Shown here: positions 32,761 to 43,939 of the stretch, piece by piece
Position numbering within the stretch: the stretch's first letter is position 1
Layout of the letters: each line of letters opens with the position of its first letter
Source: Proteles cristata cristata
Taxonomy: Eukaryota; Chordata; Mammalia; Carnivora; Hyaenidae
Assembly: GCA_017311185.1 (NCBI GenBank)
Contig: JAESUZ010003107.1
Coordinates: forward strand, 806,001-870,000
Direction of reading: 5' to 3'
DNA: 64,000 nucleotides
Translations under genes and position numbers: made by a program
The notes under the pieces: generated by a model
Databases searched by the model: none
What the model was told of the DNA's origin: nothing
Seen by the model: the letters and a program-made list of their open reading frames with translations, nothing else

Positions 32761-33235
32761 ATTTGCAGATATCAGAAATTAGCAGTTTCTCAGACTGCTT
32801 CTCCTAAGATCCTTCAAAGGGAGTGAATTAAGAGGTATCATCTTTCCTTTGTCCCATATAGAAAACAGGACATAAAGTTTGAAACATCATAATCCCTATC
32901 TCAAGTGTAATCCCCCATCTCACACCCAAGTATTCAAACAATCTTCTGCTTTCCTTCCCCAACTACTCTGTGAAACCAGACTTTTGCTTATTCTCCATTC
33001 TGTTATCCTCATTTGCATGGTTAGTTTCTTCTTTCTTACCTACACCTTGAGCCTGTCAATGAGTTTTCAAAATAGGTGGCTATCTCTTTCTCAGTGTTTC
33101 CCCACTCTACCTGTTCTCCCATTCCCATTAATGATCCCATTAGGATCACCATGGATATTGTCTCTTTTCCCGGAACTGGAAGTTTCCAAACACATGCCCT
33201 TACATCCATATCTTCCCTGTTCTAATTCATCCTGC
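32761..33235. other. Unassigned, with a 124-codon frame
   Basis: The + frame at 32,879-33,253 (124 codons) includes a hydrophobic run (LLLILHSVILICMVSFFFL) but no family I recognise, and it abuts the L2 piece to the right. It could be an older part of that L2 region. Confidence 0.35.
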
Positions 33236-33239
33236 ATGG

Positions 33240-33895
33240 CACGTCCAGATTAACCATTCTAACTGCTTAACTCAGTGCCCACCTTCAAAATTTTCAGGGG
33301 CTCCCTTTGGCTTATTCAAACAATATGCAAACTCTTTCTGTACACAGTTAACAAACACCACAAAATCTGATTTTACTTTACTTTCCAAATGTGGCCCCTT
33401 TGTTTTCTCTCAGTCAAGCTTTCTCCCTTCTAGCTGTCCACATACAGTGGTACACTTTTTGCTTTGCCCATTTGTAATGAGTGCCCTTTCTCACTAGTCT
33501 ACACTCTATTAGGTGCTAAAGTAAATCAGACAGGCACCTCCACAATTGGTATTCATCAGAATCCAAGTCAAACACTGGGTCCTTCATGAAGCCTTCCCTG
33601 ATTCACACAGAGACAAGCAGTTTTTCTCCCTCAAACTCCTATCCATAATCCAATGCAAATACTTTAAAAATAGATTAAGTTTAAATAGTACATAAATGAG
33701 AAACTTCCAAAGCATCTCTCATCAATCGTCTCCTGAATTATAGTTACTGGTATACATATTAATCTTTTCTCCCAGGGTATAAGTGCATGAGGGCAGGGGC
33801 CAGGCCTCTCTCTTTGAATTCACAGCAGCCCTAGAACAGCTTTCACTATTTGGTGTTTAGTAAGTAAGTGGATTAATGAAGAATGGGTTGCAGAT
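33240..33895 (+). mobile_element. L2 LINE, 3' half
   Basis: Blocks in L2 order: TTTTCAGGGGCTCCCTTTGGCTTATTCAAACAATATGCAAACTC, CACAAAATCTGATTTTACTT, TTTGCTTTGCCC, CACTGGGTCCTTCATGAAGCCTTCCCTGATTCA, AGTGCATGAGGGCAGGGGCCAGG, and an end at TTAGTAAGTAAGTGGATTAATGAA. No coding capacity remains. Confidence 0.75.
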
Positions 33896-33999
33896 AAACC
33901 AGACTTTCCCATTTGCCTCCCCTATGCACTGTATATATGTGGTATTATGTAGTATTTAGTTGGATTTTCTATCACTCAATAAATTAGTTTTTCATTTTT

Positions 34000-34790
34000 G
34001 CCAATTGCATAATATATGTCAGGCACTGTACTGGGTACTGTAGTAAACAAAACAGACATGTTCCAAAGCACTAGGGAAGACAGACGATAAACAAATTAGT
34101 AATTCTTGAAGATAATGATGAGACTGTAAAACCATACATGGCAGGTGCAGGACTCAAGGAGGGGCTTAAAGGAAACCACAGGCTGGAGCTTAAGGACAGT
34201 TTCTCAGAAGATAAATGAGACGAGAGGGTGAGAAGAAAGTGCCATTCAAAGGCCAGGAGAAAGTTTATTCCAGATGGAGGAAACTGCAAGAATAAAGCCA
34301 AGAGGTGGGCAGAAGCAAAACATTTTTTTAGGAACTGAAGGAAAGCCAGCCCAGCTGGATTATAATGAACGAATGGAGAGGGTAGACCAAGACTTGGGTT
34401 GTGGACCTGCAGACCACACAGGTCTTGCAGACTCTCCTAAGGAAGTGGATTTTCTGTAGGAAGACATTATATGCGTAGAATATCATGATCCATTTATGCC
34501 TCTAGACCATTCTGGTAGCTGTGCAGGAAACAGATTAAAGAAAAATAAAAGCAAAGAAACTGGAAGAGGAACCACTGCAGTGGTCCAAGCAAGGAACGAT
34601 GTGACTTAAGCCTCCACAGCAGCGTGCAGGTATGGGGTGGAGGGCAGATCGAACACAGCAACCACAGAGCTTGTCCAACACAAGGTGTGAAGGAAAGAAA
34701 AGAATCAAGGTCAATGCCCAGGTTTCTGGACAGTCCGGCAATCACTGTTACCATTTACTAAGACAGGGAAGATCAGAAGGAAAGGTTTGA
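34000..34790 (-). mobile_element. L2 LINE, reverse, about 790 bp
   Basis: Starts with the reverse 3' end (ATATATGTCAGGCACTGTACTGGG), continues through CAGATGGAGGAAACTGCAAGAATAAAGCC, GAACTGAAGGAAAGCCAGCCCAGCTGGA, CTGCAGTGGTCCAAGCAAGGAACGATG and GCCCAGGTTTCTGGACAG, to TTTACTAAGACAGGGAAG. This is a long run in L2 order. The several reverse frames here (for example 34,494-34,754) are remnants or chance. Confidence 0.75.
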
Positions 34791-34869
34791 AGGAAAAAAA
34801 AATCCGTTCGTTCAAACTTTAAAGCCATCTTAAACTGTAATTATCCATGTGACAAATACCTGGTGCATG

Positions 34870-34990
34870 TTTTTGAGCACCTGTTATGCCGGACACTGCA
34901 TTAGATGCTAAAGTAAATCAGATAGACAGAATCCCTGCCCTTATAGCTCATACCATCTGGAGAAGAACACCAATGTCTTTAAACATTTTT
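34870..34990 (-). mobile_element. L2 3'-end fragment, reverse
   Basis: TTGAGCACCTGTTATGCCGGACACTGCATTAGATGC...AGAATCCCTGCCCTTATAGCTCATACC follows the reverse L2 terminus. Confidence 0.65.
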
Positions 34991-37365
34991 TAAAAGTCAG
35001 ATGGCTGACAAGATGGTGTGCAGGCATGCAGGCTCTGTTGCTGAAGACTTTATAGAATACAATGTCACACGACTTTTAAAAATCCTTTTCTTTGGGCGCT
35101 TTGTTCACATTTGAAATAAGAAATTTAGTTACCATTTTGCAAATGAATCCTAGGAATCCATGGAAGTAGAAGTCCAAACCAAACACATAATAACTTTAGG
35201 AACAGCTGCTCAGAGTTTGCTTTTATTATGGCTTTTAATGTCTTTTAACTTCAGCCTCAATCATCCTTCTAGACAAGCATGGCCGGAACATGGTCTGAAG
35301 TCATCATACCCAATCTCTGCTGCCACGGCTAGGCTTCTCTTTAAAGTGACCCCTTTGAAGAAAGAAAAACTGGAAGTGTAAAGCGTCATCTTACAGCCTT
35401 ATCAATAAGAGTGTTAGACAAAAAAGAAAAAAAAAAAGAATCTAAACTGTGAAACTTCTGAAAGTTAAATCCTGCTTTTCAGTCTGAATGGAACTTACAT
35501 GTCCCCAAAGTTTCCTCTGTATACACCATACTTTATGATCAGATCATTCAAGAAAATAATCTATATAAAGTTAAAGGGAAATGAAATTTCTTTTTAATGG
35601 TTTACCCAAATCTTTCCTAGCAGATCTGCAATAAATTATATAACCAAATACAACACATATTGAATAACTGACCATGTGTGGAAAAGTCAGACAGTGAGCC
35701 CAAGTTAATAAAACACCCATAAATTAAAATTTGGCCAAGGATCTTTTTTTTTTTTTCAGGATTGACTGGTAATTTATTGATAGCTGTCTTAAAATTCCTG
35801 TCTATGCCAGATTAAAGTGTCATATTGTGAATGTGATGATATTTTGCTTTAGAATTTGTAACATTTGCCTCTAAGGATTCCTTTTTTCTTATAACATGTC
35901 CAGAATTGGGTTCGTTAATTTTCTAAAAACACAGTTTACATGTGTTCACATTCTAATAGTTACCTTCCTAATGCTGAAAATCTTGTTCTCCTTAGAACAT
36001 GATCTGCGATTTTCTATAGATGCTTGTCCTGGCATACTCTGCAACTGTTTTCACTGTTCACCGAGCCCAGCTGAGAAGCTCTGACCACATGCACTGACTA
36101 AATCACTATTACTCTGGTAATATCAAATATATACAGTGGTCAGCTGTCTCCCTTTGATCTTCAGCTAGCACAAGTGCTTTCTCACTAAGTTGTCCTCTGT
36201 GGTTTGTTTTTGATATTTAAACAGTTTGGACATCTCTAAAAGTGGAGTGACATTGACACCAAGATAAGGTGCCAATCAATTTATTAAGTGATTTTGTACA
36301 AAAATGGCAAACTTAACATGACCCTAGAGCATGACTGATTCACCCAACAAGAAGTGTGAAGAAAGCCATTCATCTGTTCCTGTCCCTTTTGGCTGAGGAC
36401 ACCTATATGGAGCTCTTCTCGAGTTGAAGCTAATAAAACTCAACAGAAATGAGAGATTTTTTAAATTAAAATTTTTAATTAATAAGCATCAGTAATATCT
36501 TTATTTCAACATTTATTTGTTTAGTTGAATTTTGAATGTAGAGTAGATCATGAGGACTTGGTCCACATCCTTAGGAGGGACATTTTTTCTTTTAAGATGA
36601 GACTTCAATACTTTGTGAGCCATCAAAATTACCAAATATAACATTTATAATAAATAATTTCCAGTGAAGGAAAAATGAGTTATAAAAGCAAATGTCTTTC
36701 ATTTATCTCAAACCAACACATTCTGGGTGGCCTAGAGATAAACCTAGCCTAAGAGTACAGAATGTTTTTAGCATTTCGTATTTTGAAATAAAATAGACAA
36801 TGCCTACGTAAATAAGAACTATGGTTACCTTTATTACTTATTCTATGTGAATGCCAAAACAATAGATTACTTTGAAATAAGGTAATAAAAAAGTACGACC
36901 TTTAGATATCATTGTTCCTAATAAAATAGCTAACTCTAAGAATGAATTGGCCTGACTGCCTCACAAGACCAATTTTACATAAAGTGGACTCAATCATCTC
37001 TGTGTGGTAGGACCAAAGAGCAAGTGTAATTTAAGGCAGTTGCCTATTGACTAGACACAGAGGGGAAAAAAAAAAGAGGAAAACTGACAGTTTAGGCAGA
37101 ATACCATTATTTAAGGGACGGAGGAGAAAGAGAAATTATTAAAGTACAAGGAATGATGAGAGAAATAGTTGAATATTATGTAATAAAAGCCAATTGAGGT
37201 GGGACTTACAAGATGGCAGCATCCAAGAAATGATAAGAGTAATTCAATTATTATTGACCTCTATGCCCTGAGAATATGGATTATTCTGGTTCCCAAGAAG
37301 GGAGGTTTTCAGGCCTGAGAGCATCCCATTACCATCTTCCAGGCTGTATATAACCCTCTTACATT
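34991..37365. other. Unassigned intergenic stretch
   Basis: A-rich run near 35,420-35,440, T-run at 35,745-35,757. No gene, no clear repeat. Bases 35,860-36,300 and 36,700-37,000 are complex and repeat-free. The frames at 35,160-35,381 and 35,896-36,084 have no recognised products. Confidence 0.4.
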
Positions 37366-37369
37366 ATTT

Positions 37370-37808
37370 ATTTAAAAGATATGTTTAAGTCCTAACCCTC
37401 AGCACCTCAGAATGTGACCTTATTTGGAAAGAGGGCCTTTGTAGAGGTAGTCAAGTTAAAATGAGGTCATTGGGGTAGGCCCAAATCAAATATGCTGGTG
37501 TCTTTAAAAAAACAAAGAAATTTGGATACAGAGACAGACAATTCACGGAGGGAAAATGATATAAAGGTACAGGGGAAAGATAGCCACATGAGAAGGGAGA
37601 GGGCATCTACAAGCCCAGGAATGCCAAGGAAGGCTGGTAAACACTAGAAGCTGGAACATACAAGAAAGGATTCTCGCCTACAGCCATCAGAGAGAGTGTG
37701 TGATCATTTCCAAAGCTTGATTTTGGCCTTCTAGCCTCCATCACCGTGAGACAATAAAGTTCTGTAGTTTTAAGCCACCAGGTTTTGCAGAGCTAGGAAA
37801 CTAATACA
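37370..37808 (+). mobile_element. MLT1-type LTR (ERVL-MaLR)
   Basis: Starts AGATATGTTTAAGTCCTAACCCTCAGCACCTCAGAATGTGACCTTATTTGG, continues through GGCCTTTGTAGAGGTAGTCAAG and GTCATTGGGGTAGGCCC, and ends ATAAAGTTCTGTAGTTTTAAGCCACCAGGTTTTG...CTAATACA. This is the complete plan of an MLT1 LTR, including the AATAAA polyadenylation signal near 37,755. No internal region is visible, so it is a solo LTR. Confidence 0.85.
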
Positions 37809-38144
37809 CTCCTTATCCTGAAGTTGCACCATAGTGACAACTATTTGACATCCACGAACGTGATCTCCCCAGGTAGGAAAATTTATAGACCAGAAATATC
37901 TCTTGTATTGAGCCGCCCATGGCCTGGCCTGACAGGGACACCTTCCTTGGAGAATGCTTTTGCAGAATGTCTTTTAAGTCAGACCTTCCTCCCCACACTT
38001 GACTTGTCCACCCACTAGTGAATGGTCTAGAAGCAAGGAGTGGGTGGGTGGTGGGTGTGCATAAAACGATGAGTGAGGGAAGAGGCATCAGGTGCTTGGA
38101 ACTGGGATCAGGAAGTTTAGTTGTCTATTCCTTATCTCACACTC

Positions 38145-38300
38145 ATTACTTCAGATATATACTAAGCACTTTTTATGTGTTAGTCATTGTGCTAGATGCT
38201 TAAGGAAATAGCTGTGAATAAGACAAAGAAACGACCCTCATAGAGTTTATGTTATAACCGGATTTCAGTCAATCTCATACAAATAAATGTTTATTAAACA
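38145..38300 (-). mobile_element. L2 3'-end fragment, reverse
   Basis: ATACTAAGCACTTTTTATGTGTTAGTCATTGTGCTAGATGCTTAAGG...GACCCTCATAGAGTTTATG follows the reverse L2 end. Confidence 0.6.
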
Positions 38301-38491
38301 AGTCAATCAAGAGAGTTTAGTCCTGCTTACACCATACTTTAAAAGAGCTGGATTCCTCACATGGTTTGAAATGATTTGAAACTGGCTTTCAGTTAATAGT
38401 TCATTTTTAAATAGACGCTATAGTTTAAATAAACTAATTTACAGTTTCTGCCCTGAAAGAGTAAGCTAATACACCTCCTCCATAAGTGTGA

Positions 38492-38492
38492 A

Positions 38493-38567
<75 letters not shown>

Positions 38568-38578
38568 AGAGAGAGAAA
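38492..38578 (+). repeat. Compound (GT)n(GA)n microsatellite
   Basis: About ten GT units (38,494-38,513) switch directly to a long GA tract with a few GACA interruptions, to about 38,578. A purine-pyrimidine alternating run next to a pure purine run is often length-variable. Confidence 0.95.
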
Positions 38579-38639
38579 GGGACTAGGAACAGAAACATAA
38601 ATTATGCTGCTAATACTTATATGTACAGCTGGTATTTCT

Positions 38640-39010
38640 ACTGTCCTGTCTCTTATGACAGTGCCCTCCTCTGGAAGCTGTTAGGATAAGAGCTGCTAAT
38701 GTCGGCTGTGCCACACAAAGGTGATGGCGAATTGATGAGCCTGTAAAGAGATTCGAAGGCGAATAGGGAAATGCATTGTTAATGCTATTAAATATTACTT
38801 AGCCTACAGCAAGCTGCATGTTCAACAGTTTAAACTTTAATTGCTAGCTGATGCAGAAACAAGCCTGGATATATGTAAATCCTATTGAAAGCTAATATCA
38901 TTTTGGCTGCTCAGATGGATTAGCAGCCACTACAATTAGCAGCATGTGCAGCTAATGATATTAGGGGAGAATCCATCATGCAGCAGTCCAGGCCTTTAAA
39001 TCTGAAAAGT
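38640..39010. promoter_or_regulatory. Candidate conserved enhancer
   Basis: A repeat-free block rich in homeodomain-type cores (TAAT/ATTA): GCTAATATCA at 38,891, GATTAGCAGCC, CAATTAGCAGC and GCTAATGATATTA by 38,973. A 7-bp inverted repeat GGCTGCT (38,905-38,911) / AGCAGCC (38,922-38,928) encloses an E-box-like CAGATG. The composition is complex, with no repeat. That it is an enhancer is inference; no conservation data were available. Confidence 0.4.
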
Positions 39011-39430
39011 TCAGGCCCTTCTCCCCACAGAAACCCCATAGTAGGAAGTCTTGCCAACTGATGCAGTAGGTTCCAGGGGTGAGCCAAGCAGCTTACGGAA
39101 CTCCGGAGACTGACTCCACTATCACCTTGAATTGTTCTTCCTTATGCCCTTTCTCAGCTATTCCAGCTCAGCACTTTATGGCCAGTGCCCCCTCCTCCCC
39201 ACCCTCCGGGCACTGGCACTAGATCAGAGTAGAAGCAAAAGATCCCCCTTCAGTTTCTGAACTTGGGACTCACTCTGGCTATGGTGGTTGCCGTTGAAGG
39301 AGAAAGAGCAGGGCTCTTCCTCACATGCTGCACCACTGGAAGTAGGTTGTTGTATGGAACATTTATAAAAATATTTATGACAACCTAAGGGAGCCCCTGT
39401 GAAAATAATTCTCACTTAAAATGTTACTAC
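39011..39430. other. Unassigned stretch
   Basis: Complex sequence without repeat or gene. The reverse frame at 39,224-39,415 has no known product. Confidence 0.4.
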
Positions 39431-39446
39431 TTTAGAGTAATCTATG

Positions 39447-39672
39447 GGGGCGCCTGGGTGGCTCAGTCAGTTAAGTGTCCGACTTTGGCTCATGTCATGA
39501 TCTCACAGTTTGTGGGTTTGAGCCCCACATCGGGCTTTGTGCTGGCAGCTAGCTCTGAGCCTGGAGCCTGCTTCAGATGCTGTGTCTTCCTCTCTCTCTG
39601 ACTCTCCCCTGCTCATGCTGTCTCTCTCTCTCTCTCAGAAGTAAATAAAAAACATTTTTAAAAAATTGTAAA
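39447..39672 (+). mobile_element. can-SINE
   Basis: Head GGGGCGCCTGGGTGGCTCAG, TSD TAGAGTAATCTATG at 39,433-39,446 and 39,673-39,686 (14 bp, perfect). The middle reads GGCAGCTAGCTCTGAGCC, the AGCTAGCT variant. Confidence 0.97.
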
Positions 39673-39689
39673 TAGAGTAATCTATGAAA

Positions 39690-40960
39690 ACTATCATATT
39701 TTGAGTGGAATTTCTGTATCTGTTCTATAAAAATAAGCTTAATGGTACCCTTTCAGGTCACCAACTATACGGAACATGATTGGTAGTAATTTCTAAAAAC
39801 TTATTTTCTGACCCTGATAAATACTAAAGTCAAATTACTTGAAGGAAAGACTGCCCTTTATTAGTAAAATTTCTAAAATATGAAAGGTTGTAGTTATATT
39901 AACCATGTTGTAAAAAAAACTACTATAGCCAATTACTATAGAACAGCACATACCACAATTAAGCTAAAATGGCTACTTACAAATAATTTTAGACAATCTC
40001 ATTTTGAGAAGAGAATTATTTCATAATCAAAACTCTAAATACTCATATAAGGAGTATTTAGATCTTGATCTGTGAGGCTGCTTATTTTAGACAGATTCAT
40101 CAATGACTATAAACTCTAATTTTTAACTATCAATAACCATGTTTAGTCACAAATTCTGAATGTATTTGATAAATATCAATTAGGAAAGTCTTGGCTTATT
40201 AATATCACATGAGCAATAATTATTAGTTTGGTTTTTCAATTTACGGTAAACTGAATGTTTAGGAAGATGAAGGCTTAGAGTTGCGTATATAATTACAATT
40301 TTGTGAAAACATTTTCTGTAGCTTACCTTTTAATCAAACCTACAGGATGTAATAAAATCTCAGTGTATTTTGTGCAAGAACTTATGTTACAAGAAGATGA
40401 TGAATAAAGGTCTAAGAAAATAAAGGTTAAACTACCCATTTTATTTCCCATCATCTAGAAGAAACTTTTGCCAATTTTGCTCATGTTGGATCTGTCCTAA
40501 ATGGATCTCATCTTAGCATGGACAGCAGCCCTCAATGAATCACTGTTAGCACAGAATGGAGATGATTTGTTGTCATCAGCAATTCCTTCATGTTACTCTG
40601 AGAAAACTATACTCAGTAGAAGTTCAAGCATGTCCACTCTAATGGAAACTTCCATCCCATTACATGTACTTCTCAGTTGTTTTATATTGAGATGTCTTTA
40701 GAGTTTTGTGGGATGAAAGAAAACTGATGGCATTTTCCATATAGTCTTTTTCAAAATAAATTGTTGACACCAAACTTTTCCCTTCACCAGCCTTTCTCTA
40801 TTCTGCACTGTGTTCAGAAACATGTCTTTACTCTTCCATGAATAAGAATGGGATTCTAAGATGTATGAAATGTCAGGTCAGAGGAATGATTTGATGGCAA
40901 CCTTTGCACATATGAAGAGCAAAAACAGCAGTCAAAAGGGGTTACATTCATTTGTTCTTA
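39690..40960. other. Unassigned intergenic stretch
   Basis: AT-rich from 39,690 to 40,440; a more complex part follows at 40,450-40,900 with a 66-codon + frame (40,501-40,701) of unknown nature. No repeat recognised. Confidence 0.4.
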
Positions 40961-40964
40961 AATT

Positions 40965-41085
40965 TAGCAAACATTTATTGGGGATCTGTTGAGTGCCAAA
41001 CACTGATATAAACATGCCTAACGTATTTCCCTTGTCCTCAAGAAACTTACAGCTTTGTGAGGGAAAGATAGTGCTTAAGTCTAAC
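40965..41085 (-). mobile_element. L2 3'-end fragment, reverse
   Basis: AGCAAACATTTATTGGGGATCTGTTGAGTGCCAAACACTGATATAAAC...CTTGTCCTCAAGAAACTTACAG is the reverse L2 end with usual divergence. Confidence 0.7.
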
Positions 41086-41104
41086 CAAGATAGAAATATT
41101 CACA

Positions 41105-41640
41105 AGCTCAATGGGCACATCTATCTATCCATCTAGACAGATAGATCAGGTTCATCTGAAGCTTCCAGGAGAGTTGGGTTTAGGAATGCCACACCAACTT
41201 GGTAACTCTGACCTTTCACTGTGGCCTTTTGGTGTCTGGCACAGAAGATGTGTTCCCTGCTCAGCTCATCAAGTTTCTGCAAACATCAACACCTTTCTGT
41301 CTCTTCTCATGGGTCCTTCAGCATTTTACTGAAGTTTACTTTCACATCTTGAGTTCATCACCAATCAGCTCATTTTTCATGACTATTAATGATTTGGCTC
41401 AGGAATGTTGAGTGGTAAAATAACCAGAGAATAGATTATTTCTTTTCATCTCCCCCCTTTTTCAAAGCCTTAAATGCAAAATATCGTGAGTCCTGCCACT
41501 GGCCAGTTCTTACACTGTCTTACACTGTCACAGTGTGAGCCGAGGCAAAAACAAAACAAAAAACCAAGTGCTTATTTTAGCTTATCATGATGTCTATTTG
41601 TGGGTAGTGTACAGGTATAGGAGAATGTTTAAAAATAAAT
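41105..41640. other. Unassigned stretch with short palindrome
   Basis: Contains ATCTATCTATCCATCTAGACAGATAGAT at about 41,118 and a repeated CTTACACTGT followed by ACACTGTCACAGTGT (about 41,510-41,536). The start of the + frame at 41,535-41,831 lies here, but the rest of it is SINE translation. Confidence 0.5.
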
Positions 41641-41646
41641 GTAATG

Positions 41647-41877
41647 GGGGTGCCTGGGTGGCTCAGTTGGTTAAGCGTCCAACTTTGGTTCAGGTCATGA
41701 TTTCAGAGTTTGTGAGTTCGAGCCCCACATTGGGCTCTGTACTGACTGACAGCTCAGAGCCTGGAACCTGCTTCAGATTCTGTGTGTGTTTCTCTCTCTG
41801 TCTCTCCTCCATTCATGCTTTCTCAAAATAAATAAACTTTCTTTCTCTGTCTCAAAAATAAATAAACAGTAAAAAAA
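41647..41877 (+). mobile_element. can-SINE
   Basis: Head GGGTGCCTGGGTGGCTCAGTTGG with flanks GTTTAAAAATAAATGTAATG (41,627-41,646) and GTTTAAAATAAAGGAAATG (41,878-41,896), an imperfect TSD. The A-rich end is duplicated: AAAATAAATAAACTTTCTTTCTCTGTCTC then AAAAATAAATAAACAG. Confidence 0.95.
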
Positions 41878-42084
41878 GTTTAAAATAAAGGAAATGAATA
41901 TTTCACAAGGCATATTCGGAGGATTTATTCCAGACAGAAGCCTTAAATGTCATGTTTTTGAAGTGAAACTTCCAATGCCACAAATACAGCATAACCAAGA
42001 CCCATTCTATTCTTTCCAGCTTTGTATCACATTCCACTTGGTCATGTAAACAAAAATACTAGTTTTACTTTGACTTCTTTCTAC

Positions 42085-42700
42085 ACTATTCTGTCCAAAT
42101 GGTCAACAAAACCCATAGTTTTTCTCTTTTCAAAATCTTTAAACACCTTCACCCCTTCTTTTCCCATTGCTGCCACTATCTCACTTGTACAGTTGTCAAC
42201 TTGTCTGGACTATTGGCAATGGTACTCTCAATGGTCTCTTGTCTCCAACCTTCGCTTCTATCACTTTCACCCTTCACACCACCAGCAGCATTCACTTACC
42301 AAACATACTGTTGCTTAACAATCTAAAAGATAGAGTATGAAATCCTTAAGGTGGTATTGAAGCCATTTTTCCATTTGGAACCAAGGAGAATCTTAGACTC
42401 ATCTTCTCCCATTCTCACTATGAACATATGAGTCTAAGCTCCGGCCAAGCTGGATTGATCCAGTTATACTGAGAACTCTCACACTTCAAGGTCTTTATTT
42501 ATGCTGGAGTGCCAATGCACTCATGTTATCTCATACACTTCAATTTGGTGAGATATCTTCTCTCTAGGCTTGCTCAATGTGACCTCCTCTCTGAAGCCTT
42601 CCTTAATTCCTCAGACCAGTTACTCATTAAACAGCTCTTAGAACATAGACCTCAAAAGGTCTCAGAGGCAAAATGCTTTACATCTTTATAACTTTTTTCC
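42085..42700 (+). mobile_element. L2 LINE fragment
   Basis: GCTGCCACTATCTCACTTG...TTGTCTGGACTATTGGCAATGG...GTCTCTTGTCTCCAACCTTCGC, then ACACTTCAAGGTCTTTATTTATGCTGG and AGGCTTGCTCAATGTGACCTCCTCTCTGAAGCCTTCCTTAATTCC, follow L2 from its middle toward its 3' end. The frames at 42,022-42,318 and 42,099-42,326 are relics or chance. Confidence 0.65.
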
Positions 42701-42704
42701 TTCA

Positions 42705-42900
42705 AAAACATTTAGTGAGGGTCAACAATGTACTAGGCATTGTAACAAGTGCTAGGAATACAGAAGTGAGCAAGACAGGTAATATTAGTTTCATGGAATT
42801 TCAATTTTAGTGAAGAAGATAAGCACATAGCTATCAATCAATCAGTCAGTCAGTTAGTCAAGCAATAAATCCAGATACATGAGCAGAGTAATGTGCTAGA
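42705..42900 (-). mobile_element. L2 3'-end fragment, reverse
   Basis: ACATTTAGTGAGGGTCAACAATGTACTAGGCATTGTAACAAGTGCTAGG...AATACAGAAGTGAGC is the reverse L2 terminus. It abuts the + L2 piece tail to tail. An ATCAATCAATCAGTCAGTCAGTTAG run follows at 42,834-42,858. Confidence 0.65.
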
Positions 42901-43125
42901 GTAGGTAAGGGGGTAAGGCACAATTTTATATTGGTTGTCAAGGGAAAGCTTCTTCTGGGGATATTGTTTGAGCTAAGATCCAAATAATAAGGCAACGTCA
43001 TTCAATATCAGTCTTGTTTTTTTTTTTTTTTTGCTTTATTTGGGTGTTGGTGTAGAACATTTCAGAGGGGAAAAATGAGTCTCCCTCATTTAAAGTTCAT
43101 GCACTTACTTCAAAGAACATTCTGG
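42901..43125. other. Spacer with poly(T)
   Basis: A 15-base T-run at 43,018-43,032. No gene; the bases after it are unassigned. Confidence 0.4.
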
Positions 43126-43129
43126 AAAC

Positions 43130-43500
43130 CTCAACAACAACAAATCTAATCTTACTTATTGCTTCATAATGAGCCAACCCAATTCAGTGTCTTCAAACAG
43201 CAACAATTTGCTTTTCATGAATGTGTGGTCAGCAAGGGGTTGAATGATCTAGGCTTAGCTTAGCTGGAGAGGGTTGACTCCATGTTTCTCTCACCCTCTT
43301 CTTCCTATGGAAATGACAGAGATACAAGAGGAAGCAAGCCCCATTTGCACAAGTGCTTTTAATAACTCTATTTGCAACACATCTGCTATTATCTCATTGG
43401 CCAAAGTAAGCCACACGGCCAAGCCCAGGAACAAGGTGAAAGGACATGACAAAGTTGCATACCTTAAAGCATGGAAACAGAAATGGGAGGGAATTTTTGC
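43130..43500 (-). mobile_element. MLT1-like ancient LTR, reverse
   Basis: ATTGCTTCATAATGAGCC...TTCAAACAGCAACAATTTGC at the left and ATTGGCCAAAGTAAGCCACACGGCCAAGCCCAGG at the right resemble a reverse MaLR-type LTR or a related MER element. The overlapping frames at 43,274-43,531 and 43,291-43,518 are not genes. Confidence 0.4.
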
Positions 43501-43504
43501 TAGA

Positions 43505-43680
43505 GAATCAAATGACATTCCTGGATTCTAGTACTGCATTTGCCACCAAATGTATCATTTTAGGCATGTCTCTTGCTCTCTCTGGGTCTTAGTATTCTCA
43601 TGTGTAAAATTCAGTCACTTGAGTAAATAATTTCTAGATTCCTTTCATGCTCTAAATTTCCTAAGATCTTTTAATTTTGG
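43505..43680 (+). mobile_element. MIR SINE
   Basis: ACATTCCTGGATTCTAGTACTGC, TCATTTTAGGCATGTCTCTTGCTCTCTCTGGGTCTTAGTATTCTCATGTGTAAAATTCAG follow MIR. Confidence 0.65.
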
Positions 43681-43939
43681 AAGGCTAGACAGCATTTAGA
43701 GCAACTGCACAAACAAATACTCAAATATGTTATCAAAAGAATTAAATCTATCATCCACTCTTATCAATACTTCAAAAAATGGTGTGTTGACCTTAATGAT
43801 GTTGCTGATCAGTAAAGACAACAATGGAAAAAAAGAGAATATCAATGAGAATGGTAATCAAGAGGACCACAGTTCATTTACAGACCCCTATAGGGACTAT
43901 TTTTCAACCCTTACAAGGGGATGGATGGGCACTCAGAAA

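Noticed and set aside
32879..33253. 124-codon frame as a small membrane protein gene
   Set aside because: No family resemblance, adjacent to an L2 relic, and no start context or conservation evidence.
35742..35760. 3' splice acceptor (poly-T followed by CAGG)
   Set aside because: A single acceptor-like run without a coding frame, branch point evidence or partner donor; expected by chance in AT-rich DNA.
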